Shown here piece by piece: positions 41,931 to 53,000 of a DNA stretch of 64,000 nt. Position 1 is the first letter of the stretch. Each line of letters begins with the position of its first letter. The notes beneath the pieces are model-generated. The model had not been told where the DNA came from, made no database searches, and saw only the letters and a program-made list of their open reading frames with translations. Source of the stretch: Pirellulaceae bacterium (GTDB lineage: Bacteria; Planctomycetota; Planctomycetia; Pirellulales; Pirellulaceae); contig BPJV01000003.1 of the NCBI GenBank assembly GCA_026004795.1, positions 558,001-622,000 on the forward strand, written 5' to 3'. Both the position numbers and the translations under genes were made by a program.

Positions 41931-42489
41931 CGAGCGATCCATGCGCGGAGGAGGTGGGTACAAAGTCGCACAGCGGTAAGGGACACGTTGGCGAGTCGCT
42001 GGAGTGTAGGCCCCCTCCCGGCTGCGGGGTTGAACGACGTTTGGACTGGTAAGGAGGAAATGATCGCCATGCCACGAGTCCAGTCGACTTGACCTGCCGC
42101 CGACCTCCCCCGCGAAATAGGGTGTTTAGTAACACGAGCGGTCGATGCGCGGGGGAGGTAGGCACAAAGACGCGCCGCGGTGGGGTGCGAATTGTGCCGG
42201 AGAAGCTGCGGGTGTTGATCAGCCACGGCAGCGCGAGCCCTCGCCGCCTGGCCATGGGGTACCGGATGGCAGGTGGTAGAGTTCGGACGGCGGCGGATAG
42301 GGTTGAGGGATGCCGTCCTATGGAATTGGCAAACGGTCCGCCGCGCCGGCGAGCCAACATCTTCCGCACAACAGGTTGATGGGTGACACGAGCGGCACAG
42401 GGTGCGGCAAGCCACCAATTACTTGGATCCAGCAACTATCGCCGCGGCCGGCCAATCACTCGATGGGCTGTTCAAAATATAACGCCACA

Positions 42490-44049
42490 CTAGTATCGCA
42501 GCTGGAGGCCTAGTCCAAGGGAATTAAGCCAGTACTTGCGTTCCTCGAAGTCCAATTGCGGATCGAGCGAACCGACCAGCGGATCGGATAGATTGACTGC
42601 TAGGTCCTTATCAAGCTGCCGTGACGCCTGGGCCACTTTGGGAATCAGCATGTAATGGTAGCCGACCGTGAAATCGAGCCCCGGTCGCAAAGCCCAGCCC
42701 AGATTGATTCCCACTTCCGGTACGATGATGAACGTATCGTCGGTGAACGGTTGGGAGTTGGTATCACGGACCAACAGTCCTTGCGGTTCGACGTTGGTAG
42801 CCCCCCCCGATGCGGTCGTCGTCGTGCCGCGAAGACGCACACGACGGGTGAGATTGCCCAGTCCCATGCGGAACATCGTCTCAATGTGCAGTCGTCCTAT
42901 ACGACGCGTGCTCATGATGCCGTACGTTCCACCATGGAAGCGATTCTCCGTGTCAAACTGATCGCGAACGTCGATCGTCGCACCTTGCAAATTGTTGTTA
43001 TTGCCGGTAACCAAAGTATGGGATTCGATGATCAACCCCTCATCGATCCCGACATACTTATACCCTGACAACCAGTCCACGCGTGTGTAACGATCTCGGT
43101 ACAGCAAGCGGCGCATGCCCAGATCGACCCCGTCGACGCGGCTGGTCAACAACACATCGATGGCACCTTCGCTGTCTCCCGGATAAGCAACCAATTGCGC
43201 ATCCGGTGTAGGCGTGTTCAAGACGGTGGTATTCAAGAACGGGCGCGCAAGAATTGGAAAATCGGAGGAGTCAAAGGCGAACAAATCATCACGATCCCCT
43301 GCATTCCAGTAGCGAACATCCACTCCAAAACACTCGCTTTCATCAAGCCAGGTGCTGAACGTCAACCGCATCCCTAGTGACACGTCATCGCCGATCGGCT
43401 GCTCGCCGAACAGGACCTGAGTAGTGGGCTGGCCGAGTTCTCCGGCCACGCCGGGAGCTGTTCCTGCGGGGCTGGTGGTCACTAGGGCCGGCGGTCCATG
43501 AGCGCGGCGCCAATACAGAGGCAGCTCGGCCCGCACCCGCAATCGATACCACAGCGCCATTAGAGGGCCACAGCCAGGCGGACAGGGAGTCGTGCACGTA
43601 GGAGCAATCGCGGAGTACCCCCCGCCACAGCAATCACATCCGAAGCCATCGCAGCCGAACGCCCCACACGCTTCAACGGCCGCGCCGCGCGTTTCATAGC
43701 TCGCCCCTTCGTCCCACACTTCCTCGAAAACGGGAGTAGATTCGCGAACTCGATACCTCGCTTGCAGGCCAGCAGACGGCCCTTCCGGCGCTTTCACCGA
43801 TTCGACGACCGAGGAAGTCTCCGCGCCCGAATCTTGAGATCGATACGCGGCCGATTGGACGTTGCGTGAGGAGCCTCTTCTGTGGCCCGCAGCCCGGATG
43901 CGACGCTCTTCTCCCCGTTCATGCTCTGTACCGGAGGAAACGGCAGGGTAACGTTGCCGTACGGTCGTGCCGCTGCGGTACTGCCCTGAAGCGGGACGTG
44001 GTATCACCAGAAGCATCCCTAGGGCGACCATCACCAAGACCGGTTTCAT
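42490..44049 (-). CDS. BBP7-type planctomycete outer-membrane beta-barrel protein
   Basis: Signal peptide MKPVLVMVALGMLLVIPRPASG; RLTFSTWLDESECFGVDVRYW, VDWLSGYKYVGIDEGLII, EVGINLGWALRPGLDFTVGYHYMLI...Y-terminal barrel end. Confidence 0.85.
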   Translation of the reverse strand: MKPVLVMVALGMLLVIPRPASGQYRSGTTVRQRYPAVSSGTEHERGEERRIRAAGHRRGSSRNVQSAAYRSQDSGAETSSVVESVKAPEGPSAGLQARYRVRESTPVFEEVWDEGASYETRGAAVEACGAFGCDGFGCDCCGGGYSAIAPTCTTPCPPGCGPLMALWYRLRVRAELPLYWRRAHGPPALVTTSPAGTAPGVAGELGQPTTQVLFGEQPIGDDVSLGMRLTFSTWLDESECFGVDVRYWNAGDRDDLFAFDSSDFPILARPFLNTTVLNTPTPDAQLVAYPGDSEGAIDVLLTSRVDGVDLGMRRLLYRDRYTRVDWLSGYKYVGIDEGLIIESHTLVTGNNNNLQGATIDVRDQFDTENRFHGGTYGIMSTRRIGRLHIETMFRMGLGNLTRRVRLRGTTTTASGGATNVEPQGLLVRDTNSQPFTDDTFIIVPEVGINLGWALRPGLDFTVGYHYMLIPKVAQASRQLDKDLAVNLSDPLVGSLDPQLDFEERKYWLNSLGLGLQLRY

Positions 44050-44433
44050 CGGCACACCCGACCGAATCGCTGTGGCGACTGCTATCGGTCGACCTCCCGC
44101 TCTGCTTACGATCGTCACGCACGCCGAATAGATCGATTCGTCGCTCCCTGAAGATCTACGCTTGGCCGATGCCCACCGCGAGAACCGCCGAGTCCTGCCA
44201 GAATCATGCGCATCAATCATGGAACACCTGAGCTTCGAATGTACCGACAAAATGGCTACGACTATGCCTCTTAAGTCGGCTATTCGGGTCGCGGCGATTG
44301 AGCAAACCTGGCAAGATTTGTCGGCCAGGCGCCCTTTGCGGGCCAGATTTCTGTCTCGTGGCAAGCTGATCAAGAGGTTGGATGCGCCAGTCGCGAGGTG
44401 GGAATGACTGGGAATGACGTGGGACAAGGCAGC

Positions 44434-45117
44434 CTACCGATCTCCGGATTGCCCCGCACGTTCCCGGAGTCGCCCTTGCTGGCTGGCCTGCCATACTTGC
44501 CCAGTCTTGACATCCATGGCAGTAAGCCATTGACCGCCGTAACAGTAGGTATCAAGACACACCAGGTGCCCCACGTCAAAGATTTCGCCCCCCCGGTCGT
44601 GCGTATGCCCCACCACCGCCCGCTTTCCCGAAAAATGGGGGGCAGGGACAAACTGACTCAGCTTCAACCACCGCAACGTATAGGTGTCCGTCTCTTCTAG
44701 CGGTAGGACTGGATCGTAATTGGCATGGACGAAGAAGTGCGTATCGGTTTCGTAATAGTCGACCATCGATTCGAAAAACGCGAAGTGACTGGGAGGAATG
44801 ACGCTTAGATCCCCAACGAATCCGTAGGAATCCAGCGTATCCACGCCGCCGTAGCGGAGCCACGATTCGTAGGGCTGATGATCTCGCACGACGTCCAGCA
44901 TCATTTCCTCGTGATTACCCTGCAACGCCACTAAGCGGCATTGCTGCTGCAGATCGATCAACCGATCGATCACGCCTTTGGAATCAGGACCACGGTCGAC
45001 GTAGTCGCCCAGCGTTACGAGCGTATCCTCAGCCCGTGGCGCGATCGCTTCGATCAACCGCTCCAGAGCGGTCGCGCATCCATGGATGTCACCAATAGCT
45101 ATCAGTCGCCCTGCCAT
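44434..45117 (-). CDS. Serine/threonine-type protein phosphatase (metallophosphoesterase)
   Basis: GRLIAIGDIHGCATALERLIEAI, VTLGDYVDRGPDSKGVIDRLIDL, ALQGNHEEMML, VVGHTHDRGG; start trimmed. Confidence 0.93.
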   Translation of the reverse strand: MAGRLIAIGDIHGCATALERLIEAIAPRAEDTLVTLGDYVDRGPDSKGVIDRLIDLQQQCRLVALQGNHEEMMLDVVRDHQPYESWLRYGGVDTLDSYGFVGDLSVIPPSHFAFFESMVDYYETDTHFFVHANYDPVLPLEETDTYTLRWLKLSQFVPAPHFSGKRAVVGHTHDRGGEIFDVGHLVCLDTYCYGGQWLTAMDVKTGQVWQASQQGRLRERAGQSGDR

Positions 45118-45182
45118 CCCATCGTTGTACAATGAAGAGTTGAATCTATCGCTAGGCAATTTACCGTTGCTGGGCGTTCGAA

Positions 45183-46667
45183 TTGTCGAGCATTGTCCGT
45201 CAGTCATCAACCACCTACTCTGAGGATTCTCCCTCTGCACCACACCGCGCGAGTCATCGATCTATGGAGGAATCTCTATTTCGCACCTCAGCCCTTGTCA
45301 GCGGGTTGATTACGCCAGAACAACTCGACTATGCCATGCGCATATGCCGTCATCGACTCCGCCAGCAGGGCAAGGAGGCAGACGGCCGGGTCGATGATCG
45401 CCTGTTGGCCGACGTGCTCATCGAACAGGGGATTTTGACGGCATATCAGGCCGACCAGCTAATGGCTGGACGCACCAAATTCCACCTCGGCCCCTACTTG
45501 ATCACCGAGTGGATCGGCCAGGGTGGCATGGGCCGCGTCTTCAAGGGGGTTCATACCGTGATGGGGAGGGAATGTGCGGTCAAGGTGTTACCACTAGATC
45601 GCGCGACGCAGGAGGCGCGTGAAGCCTTCATCCGTGAAATTCGCATGCAAGCGAAACTCGACTGTCCCTATCTGGTGCGGGCCTTCGATGCGGGCCAGGA
45701 GGGAAGCGTCCACTACTTGGTCACCGAATATGTTCCCGGCATGGACCTCCGCCGCCTGGTCAAATCGCGCGGACCGCTACCCATTCAACAGGCGGCCAAG
45801 ATCATCATGCAAGCCGCGTTGGGGCTTGACTACGCCCACCGCAAAGGGCTAGTGCATCGTGATGTCAAGCCAGGAAACATCTTGGTCACCCCGCAAGGCG
45901 ATGCCAAGGTGTCGGACGTCGGGCTCGCCGGCTTTACCCATGATCTGATGAATGACCCGCGTGCCGGAAGGATTGTGGGGACCACGGACTACCTTTCCCC
46001 AGAACAAATCCGTACACCGTTGGAAGTCCAGCCAGCGTCGGACATCTATTCCCTCGGCTGCACGCTTTACTACGCGGTATGTGGCAAAGTCCCTTTTCCG
46101 GGCGGCGACACCGAGTCCAAGCTCCGACGCCACTTGGAGGAGTACCCCTTGCATCCACGGACGTTCGTCCCGGACATCACCGAGGAGTTTGTCGACGTTA
46201 TTGTCGATATGATGGAAAAAGATGTGCGTAAACGCATCGCCAGTGCCGCCGAGGTGGCGGCACGGCTCGAACCATGGGCCAACCCCTCGCTGCCAGTGGG
46301 TGCTATCCCGCTTGCTCGTTCTCCATGGTCCGCGCCGCCACCGCCATCCTACGATCCTCTGGCCTGGCCCGGTCCGGCTGGTGACGACCCGGCGGAGTGG
46401 ACCAACGGCACCGACTCGACGAATCATCGCCAGACGACGACCCGATCCGGTGTCTGCGAACCTACCGCACTCGACCTGGCTGCCGACGGGGAGCCTGGAG
46501 AGTGGTCGTCGGTGAACAACCAAGCGGCGTCCCCCTTTCCCGAGCCCCCTTCCGCTCGGCCGACACGCTCAACCGCTTGGATCGTTGCCCTGACCATCGC
46601 CATCGTCCTCCCCCCTGCCCTGCTCGCCGGTGCTATCATCGGCTATCTTGTCTCGCGATCTTTCTAG
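45183..46667 (+). CDS. Serine/threonine protein kinase with C-terminal TM segment
   Basis: IGQGGMGRVFKGVHTVMGRECAVKVL, HRDVKPGNILVTPQGDAKVSDVGLAGF, GTTDYLSPEQI; C-terminal hydrophobic segment AWIVALTIAIVLPPALLAGAIIGYLV. Confidence 0.95.
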   Translation: MSSIVRQSSTTYSEDSPSAPHRASHRSMEESLFRTSALVSGLITPEQLDYAMRICRHRLRQQGKEADGRVDDRLLADVLIEQGILTAYQADQLMAGRTKFHLGPYLITEWIGQGGMGRVFKGVHTVMGRECAVKVLPLDRATQEAREAFIREIRMQAKLDCPYLVRAFDAGQEGSVHYLVTEYVPGMDLRRLVKSRGPLPIQQAAKIIMQAALGLDYAHRKGLVHRDVKPGNILVTPQGDAKVSDVGLAGFTHDLMNDPRAGRIVGTTDYLSPEQIRTPLEVQPASDIYSLGCTLYYAVCGKVPFPGGDTESKLRRHLEEYPLHPRTFVPDITEEFVDVIVDMMEKDVRKRIASAAEVAARLEPWANPSLPVGAIPLARSPWSAPPPPSYDPLAWPGPAGDDPAEWTNGTDSTNHRQTTTRSGVCEPTALDLAADGEPGEWSSVNNQAASPFPEPPSARPTRSTAWIVALTIAIVLPPALLAGAIIGYLVSRSF

Positions 46668-46686
46668 CTCCTGCATGGATTTGCCC

Positions 46687-47115
46687 ATGATCGCCATCCC
46701 CATCAACCTTCAGATACTCAACGCGTTGCATGCCCAACCGACCGGTAAACTGATTCCCTTGCACGGGATGGCTACGGCAACCTTCACGTGCCCCTCTCCA
46801 CACCAGCCTCTACCGGTCCGCTTCGACCAATGGCTCACCGCTGCCGAACGACTCCCCTGGTTTCATTGGGAACCGGATGGCGCTTGGTCGGCATGCAGTC
46901 CGCACGGGGCTGATCATTGGCAACTGGGGGGAACCGCCATCGAACGCGAGAATCGGCTCTGGTGGCTGGACGCCGTCGGCACAAGCCCGCGAGAGATTTT
47001 AGAGGTGTTACTCTCCACATGCGGTTGGCCCACGGATCCTCTGTTGCTCCATCTCAATACGCTGGGGGTGACCATCCACGCGCGTGATATGGACCACTTA
47101 TGGCCGGAGGAGTAG
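46687..47115 (+). CDS. Hypothetical protein
   Basis: Protein-like ORF 20 bp downstream of the kinase, same strand. Confidence 0.6.
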   Translation: MIAIPINLQILNALHAQPTGKLIPLHGMATATFTCPSPHQPLPVRFDQWLTAAERLPWFHWEPDGAWSACSPHGADHWQLGGTAIERENRLWWLDAVGTSPREILEVLLSTCGWPTDPLLLHLNTLGVTIHARDMDHLWPEE

Positions 47116-47407
47116 CATCGGTTCCTCGCCCACGTTCGCCTCCCCGTGCCGCGCGTTGGCCGCGATGCAAACGACTTACCCAGTTGGTCAACAATACCTT
47201 CAAACGCAGCTCTCGACGGCTATCATGTCCGTGGAGAGGCGAGAAGCCGAGTGGTCGCCAAATGGGTGTAGGATCTCAGCGTGCAGGAAATGGTTGAAAG
47301 TGCCGGAATCATGCCGCGGTGGACATCACCTCAAGACCTGACGACCAGGCGGGCAATCGAGGAGGATAGTGGGTCATGACATTGGCGACCGTGGACAGCG
47401 CGAGGAG

Positions 47408-48253
47408 ATGATGGACAGCAGGACCAGTGAAAGCAGTCGCGAACAAGATAGTCTCGAACACAATCGCCGCGCTTGGGACTCGATGGCACACAGCTTTCAC
47501 ATCTTGACCCAACCGGTGCGGCCTCAGGAACTGCAGAATCCCTTGAGGACAGTCGATCCCGTCCGCTGGCTAGGCGACAGCATCCGCGGCTGGAACGTAC
47601 TATGCCTGGCTGCCGGTGGCGGGCGCCACGGTCCGTTGTACGCTGCGGCTGGAGCCCGAGTCACGGTGGTCGATCTGAGCCCGGCGATGCTCGAGCGGGA
47701 TCGACAAGTGGCCGCCGAACTGCGATTGTCGCTGCAGACCATCGAAACGTCGATGGACGATCTACGCATGCTGGGCGATGCCACCTTCGACTTGGTCATT
47801 CATCCGGTTAGCACTTGTTATCTCCCGAGCTTGGAGCGTCTTTTTCCTGAAGTCGCCCGGGTGACCCGCCCCGGCGGTTTGTACATCAGCCAACACAAAC
47901 AACCAACCAACCTTCAAGCCTCCCTGGAAAGCCATTTAGGTCAGTACGTCATCGAACACTCGTACTACGATCCTCGCCCCGTACCGCCGGCGAAGCAACC
48001 AAGCAAACTCCGTGAGCCGGGAACCAGAGAATATGTACATCGCTGGGAAACCCTTCTAGGTGGCATATGCCGCGCCGGGTTCACCATCGAAGACGTGACC
48101 GAACCATTTCATGCACGTGCAGACGCTCCCATCGGCAGCTTTCATCACCGTTGCCATTACATACCGCCCTACATCCGCATCAAAGCCCGTCGGCAGCCGA
48201 CCGGAGCATCCGACATGCGAGATCATTGCAGAAAGGGAATATTGGAGCCCTGA
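47408..48253 (+). CDS. Class I SAM-dependent methyltransferase
   Basis: NVLCLAAGGGRHGPLYAAAGARVTVVDLSPAMLERDRQVA (motif I/II); start uncertain. Confidence 0.88.
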   Translation: MMDSRTSESSREQDSLEHNRRAWDSMAHSFHILTQPVRPQELQNPLRTVDPVRWLGDSIRGWNVLCLAAGGGRHGPLYAAAGARVTVVDLSPAMLERDRQVAAELRLSLQTIETSMDDLRMLGDATFDLVIHPVSTCYLPSLERLFPEVARVTRPGGLYISQHKQPTNLQASLESHLGQYVIEHSYYDPRPVPPAKQPSKLREPGTREYVHRWETLLGGICRAGFTIEDVTEPFHARADAPIGSFHHRCHYIPPYIRIKARRQPTGASDMRDHCRKGILEP

Positions 48254-48488
48254 TTCTGCATTGGCTACCACGATCCTGTTGGCTCAACATAAAAGGCCGA
48301 CAAGTCGCACGCATCTCAAACGTGAGCGATACAAATGGGCCGTCTGTTCCTGAAACTGTGCCGAGAAAAGACGCGAATCAACATCAAAAGCCAGTCCCCA
48401 ATCCGCATTGGGTTTCAACCGCCGCGCGCAGATGTTTTTCCGCCGTAAACCGCGCCTGACCCCAGCCGTAAACCGCCGCGCACTCCCA

Positions 48489-48570
48489 GCCGCGAAGCGG
48501 CGAGATGCTGTAGCTCCGGGCGTGAGCCAGGAGATCGTAGGCGCGTTGCCCCGCTGCAGTCCTGCAGGGA
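48489..48570. repeat. Cluster of short palindromes in non-coding region
   Basis: GCCGCGAAGCGGC (48489-48501), CTCCGGGCGTGAGCCAGGAG (48514-48533), CTGCAGTCCTGCAG (48554-48567). Confidence 0.6.
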
Positions 48571-48592
48571 CGGCAGGCGGAGCGTGGGATGG

Positions 48593-48943
48593 CTAGGAGC
48601 GGCGACGGTAGTACTGGCCCCAGAGGCCGGCGAGAACGAACAGCAGGCCGCTGCCGATCACGGCGCCGAGCGAACCGGCGACGAGGGGATCGCTACTAAG
48701 CAAGCGGGCGATCAGAATCGCGCCGATCAAGTATCCCAGTATTCCGCCAGCGGGAAGGGCGGCCAATTGGAGCAAATTGGTGACTGGATCGACGTTCAAC
48801 CAAGCGGGCGGCGGAAGCGGTGAGGGTGGCGGCGCGAGATGCTCGGCGTGCGTCGGCACATACGGGTTTTTCAACTGCGTCGCCCCGAGCGATGCATCGT
48901 CGTCGGGCCGGTCTTGATACGATTCAGCCTTGACTGGTCCCAT
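48593..48943 (-). CDS. Small membrane protein with glycine-zipper-like segments, unknown
   Basis: Hydrophobic LPAGGILGYLIGAILIARLL and VAGSLGAVIGSGLLFVLAGLWG; 20-bp overlap with upstream exonuclease gene. Confidence 0.6.
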   Translation of the reverse strand: MGPVKAESYQDRPDDDASLGATQLKNPYVPTHAEHLAPPPSPLPPPAWLNVDPVTNLLQLAALPAGGILGYLIGAILIARLLSSDPLVAGSLGAVIGSGLLFVLAGLWGQYYRRRS

Positions 48944-49784
48944 GGCTAGCGGTCGCGGGTGCGTCGGCCGGTTCGGTCCACGGGTTGTCCCAATCGCCCC
49001 AACGCTGGAGATACAACCGGTAACCGGCATGCTGATCAGCCTGCGCGGTCAACATGTTCTTCGCCTCGGCCACCAAATGCTGCTCGCGTTCCAGAGTCAA
49101 CTCGCCCGTTAACACCATGGTGCGCAGGAATACGAAATAGGAATCGAGGACGTCGCAGCGGCAGTACTCGCTGATCTCTTCCAGCCTGCCCTGTTGGTAC
49201 AGGTCGTAAACCATATCGCCCTGAATGTCCATCTTGCCGGGCTTGCCCAGGATCGAAGCGGCCAAGTTCAAACCGCCGCGAAACCAGGTGGCACCAAAGT
49301 TCGTCAGAATCTCTTGCAGGTCGATATGTGCCGACAGGTTGTAGCGGTTGCGGCATTGTTCGAACGAGCGGCCCTGCAGGTTGAACCACTTGGGAACGGC
49401 GATACCGTAGCGATACGCGGCGTGTTCCATCAGTGGCAAGTCGAAGGTGCGGCCGTTGAACGTCACCCAGGTCGGCTCCTGGTACTTTTCCCACCCCAAC
49501 CAGAAATGCCGCGTCATCACGTGTGGTCGATGCAAGGGGGCGTCGAGCGAGACGATGTCTTCTAGCGTCAGATCGTGGCGGACCTTGGCGATCAGGATGG
49601 CCACCGGAATGTGGAAGGTATAGGGAATGAAATCACGCCCTGAGGTGGTCAGCAACTCCTGGCGAAAACGTCGGATGGCCTGCTCGGGTGACAGCGATTG
49701 CCCCGGATACTTTGTACGGGCGATCAAATCCCCATCCGCCACGCTCTCCACGTCGAAGATAAAGTACTTGATGTCTTGATTCAC
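48924..49784 (-). CDS. 3'-5' exonuclease, PolB exonuclease-like (DnaQ fold)
   Basis: YFIFDVESVADGDLI (ExoI DxE), TWVTFNGRTFDLPLMEHAAYRYGI, DVLDSYFVFLR; GTG start. Confidence 0.85.
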   Translation of the reverse strand: MNQDIKYFIFDVESVADGDLIARTKYPGQSLSPEQAIRRFRQELLTTSGRDFIPYTFHIPVAILIAKVRHDLTLEDIVSLDAPLHRPHVMTRHFWLGWEKYQEPTWVTFNGRTFDLPLMEHAAYRYGIAVPKWFNLQGRSFEQCRNRYNLSAHIDLQEILTNFGATWFRGGLNLAASILGKPGKMDIQGDMVYDLYQQGRLEEISEYCRCDVLDSYFVFLRTMVLTGELTLEREQHLVAEAKNMLTAQADQHAGYRLYLQRWGDWDNPWTEPADAPATASHGTSQG

Positions 49785-50050
49785 GACCCTCTCCGCTCTG
49801 GCTCGAACCCCCAATTCCGCCTAGATTGTAATGCGTTCCGCCAGAGCATGCGCTACGGGCCCCAACAGGACCCCGCGACCGGGCGATTGAACGGTCTACG
49901 CAGGGTTCGCCCACCAATCGCATCAACGTCGATGAGCTGGTCGAAACGACTTGCTGTCTGTAGGTGGGGGTTGCCTGATTGGTGAAGTTGGCCGGGTGAC
50001 GCTGGCATAGAGGGGACATCTACCCAAGGGGCTCTTCTCGGCACACAGGA

Positions 50051-53000
50051 TTATGGCTTGTAAGAAGAGTCTGCGTCGCTTGTCAGCAAGTCGAGAATGG
50101 ATTCCAAGTCATCCTCCTCACGCGAGTCCGCGAGTACCGTATCTAATGCGACGACATCCACCGCGACAATGCGGTTGGCGTCGACGTGGCGCGCATGGTG
50201 CGACGGCAAACGGGAGAAAAGTACGTCGCGCCCATCCTGAGTGTTGGTGGGTGTGCGTTGGACATTCTGATGCTGCCGCGGCGCGGCGAGCGGCAGAATC
50301 CGTTCACGCCAACGAGGAATCGCACTATCGTGCGATTCCCAAGGGCCAAGACCAGCACCACTCCAGGCCTGCGCCTGATCCGCGGACGATGGACCAGCAA
50401 ACTCGGCAGTGAATTCCGCTTCACCGCCAACTCTTCGGTTCAAGTGATTGATGATCAGCAACGCGTCGAGTGGTTGCAGGTAGTCGTCACCCGTCGTGTC
50501 ATAGAACGGCGCTGGCAATGAACCTAATAACGAGGGACGCGGCAATGGGCGAGAACCATTACGGTTAATTGCGTTAATCACCAACAACACGTCCAATGGG
50601 GTTACGTAACTATCCTGGTTGACGTCCAAGCGGTTGACCGGATTCTGCCAACTCGCTGGAATCACCACAGCTCGCGTCCCCCAATTTCCGGGAATCTGCT
50701 CCAAACGATACCCTCCAGCCATGATGGTATTGACGTCGCCTGGCCATTCGAGCACGTTGCCGTCGTCGAGGATCGTCCCCATGGGCACTCCGTCCGGCAG
50801 ACTGATCATCCCGTTCGTCCAAGTGCTGTCGATCAATTCGATCAGCTCGATACCCGGAGACTTGCCCATCCGCCATCGCTCGTCTTTCGCTGTTAGCTGC
50901 ACGTCCACCGTTGCGCCGGTAACCTGGATCGAACCAAATCTCCCGGCATCGAATTGACCACGCAATCCGCTGCGGCGACCGTCGGTATAAGGCACCACGA
51001 CGATCGACTCGACGGGCCCCTCCACATGCAACCCCATAAAAACATCGTTCGCGACAATCGATTTCACACCGCCCGCTACGTGAATCGATCCCGGTGAATT
51101 GATGCGGCCGCCTTTGCACTGACCGGCATAACAGTACTCGCTGACGGCGATATCCACATCGCGGAATTGCGCGTCGGTCAATTCAATGCCGGCGTTCAAA
51201 TCGCCACCGGTAATCTGGATAGCATCAATGCTGCCGGCTTGAAGGTTGCCGTTCACGTCGCCGCCAAGAAGCAGCGTTGCGTGAGTCGTGGCCGTCACCG
51301 TGTTGATATGTGTGGCCGTCAGGTCGGCGTTCATCGTACCGGCCGAGACGGTGATCACATCGACCGTGCCAAGGACGTTGAGCGTTCCTGTCAGGTCTCC
51401 ATTGGTCACGGACAATTGCCCGCTGTCACCCGAACCGGGCCGATTCGCGGTTCCGACTTGGAAATGCGTCGGGGCAAAATCACCGTTGGCGAATGTCAAA
51501 TTGTCGAATCCGTTGCGCAGCGAGACGCCTCCCCGGAACTCACCCTGAATCAACCCGCTCCCCAGACTTTTCGCCCGGAGTTCGCCCGACAACCACGAGC
51601 CGGCGATTTGGAGGTTGCCGATTCGCTGGTCTGCCGAGATCGACACCCCGTCGGCACCGGGAGCCGTACCGAAGTTTCCGAAGGCCAGAATGGTAACCGG
51701 CGAGGACGCCGAATTCTGGATGTCGATGCGCCCGCGATCGATTCCCGTCGTGAGCACCGAACCGGTCACATCACCGTCCACATCCAACACACCTTCGAAA
51801 TGCGTGACCGTAGATAGATCGATCGACTCGATTCCGCCGTGCGACCGAACGACGACCGGCAGCGATTGGCCGGTGCCGTATCCGTTGCCGGACAACAGCG
51901 TGATATAAGTGTCATCAGGCATGGTATCGAACAACTCGATCACCACGGCGGGCTCCGGAGTGCCGCCGGGCGACACCACTTCCGGACCGATGCCGACCTG
52001 GACTTTTCCCGCACCGGTGATGTCCAAGTCGTGCGGCAAACGCTGATCCATGCGCTCGAGGAACCGGTTCAAATCGAACAGGAACTCATCGAGGGCGCCG
52101 TTCTTCTTGCCCAGCACTGACACGCTGTCGATTTGCATGTTCGGGTCGGTGGTCGCAATGCGGAAGGTGATTGGTTGGGCGAGAACTGGAAGTGTCATGT
52201 CATTCGCTTCGAACTCGCCGGGCAACGCGATTTCATATCGATCCCAATCATGATACGAGAGAGCCGGCGTGCTTTGCCCGCTGGTGGTGATTTCGTGGAA
52301 CGTTGTGCCGTCCAAACTCCACTGGAGCCTCCAGTCCGGCTGCCGGGACGTGGTGCGAGTGTAAAACCGGAACTCGGTCGGATCGTAGTTCAAGATGAGC
52401 GAACTTGGCTGGACGGTGAAGTCCCACGACGCTTCGGCACGCGGCGGCACCGCGATCCCCAGCGCATTGGAACCGCCGAGCCAGAAAAGGCCGTCCTCTT
52501 CAACGAGTCCGGGAAGTCCTCGCTTGGAAACGACGAGCTTGCCGAAATGATCAACGGGCGCGGGATCCATACTGTTGCGCAAGTCCTGGCCAAGGGGCGT
52601 GTAGTCTAAAGAGCCGGGCTGCGGGTCGTCGAACGTCCAGTGAGCGAGGGCGCCATAGGGAGCGGTCCAAAGTCCGGCCGGGTAATCATTGGGATCGGGC
52701 GGGTCGTCGTTTTGCAACGTCACGCTCATGGCCGTGACGCCTTGGAAAAGACTCGTATCGCTGCCGGCCGGGGGCGAGAAACTGTCGACGGTGATCGCGA
52801 TATGAAACTGTTCGTTGAGTGCTTCGAACAGGTTCGCGTCGGCAACGATGTCGATCTCAATGTACTTCGTGTCGGTCATCTGCGACGAGTCGACGGAAAA
52901 GTCAATCGGGCCCGTGGTCACGACGTTGTAATCGGAGCCCGGTTGAGCCGTGTCGGCGGTCACGTCGAAGCTCACTCGCACTGTTGTCGGCTGATCGGCA

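Noticed and set aside
41408-42435. Several ORFs on both strands (336, 198, 181, 109 aa) with repeats like ATLPRGRVGG and PARALPARAL
   Set aside because: They are translations of the non-coding repeat array, open in several frames at once; no start context or family features.
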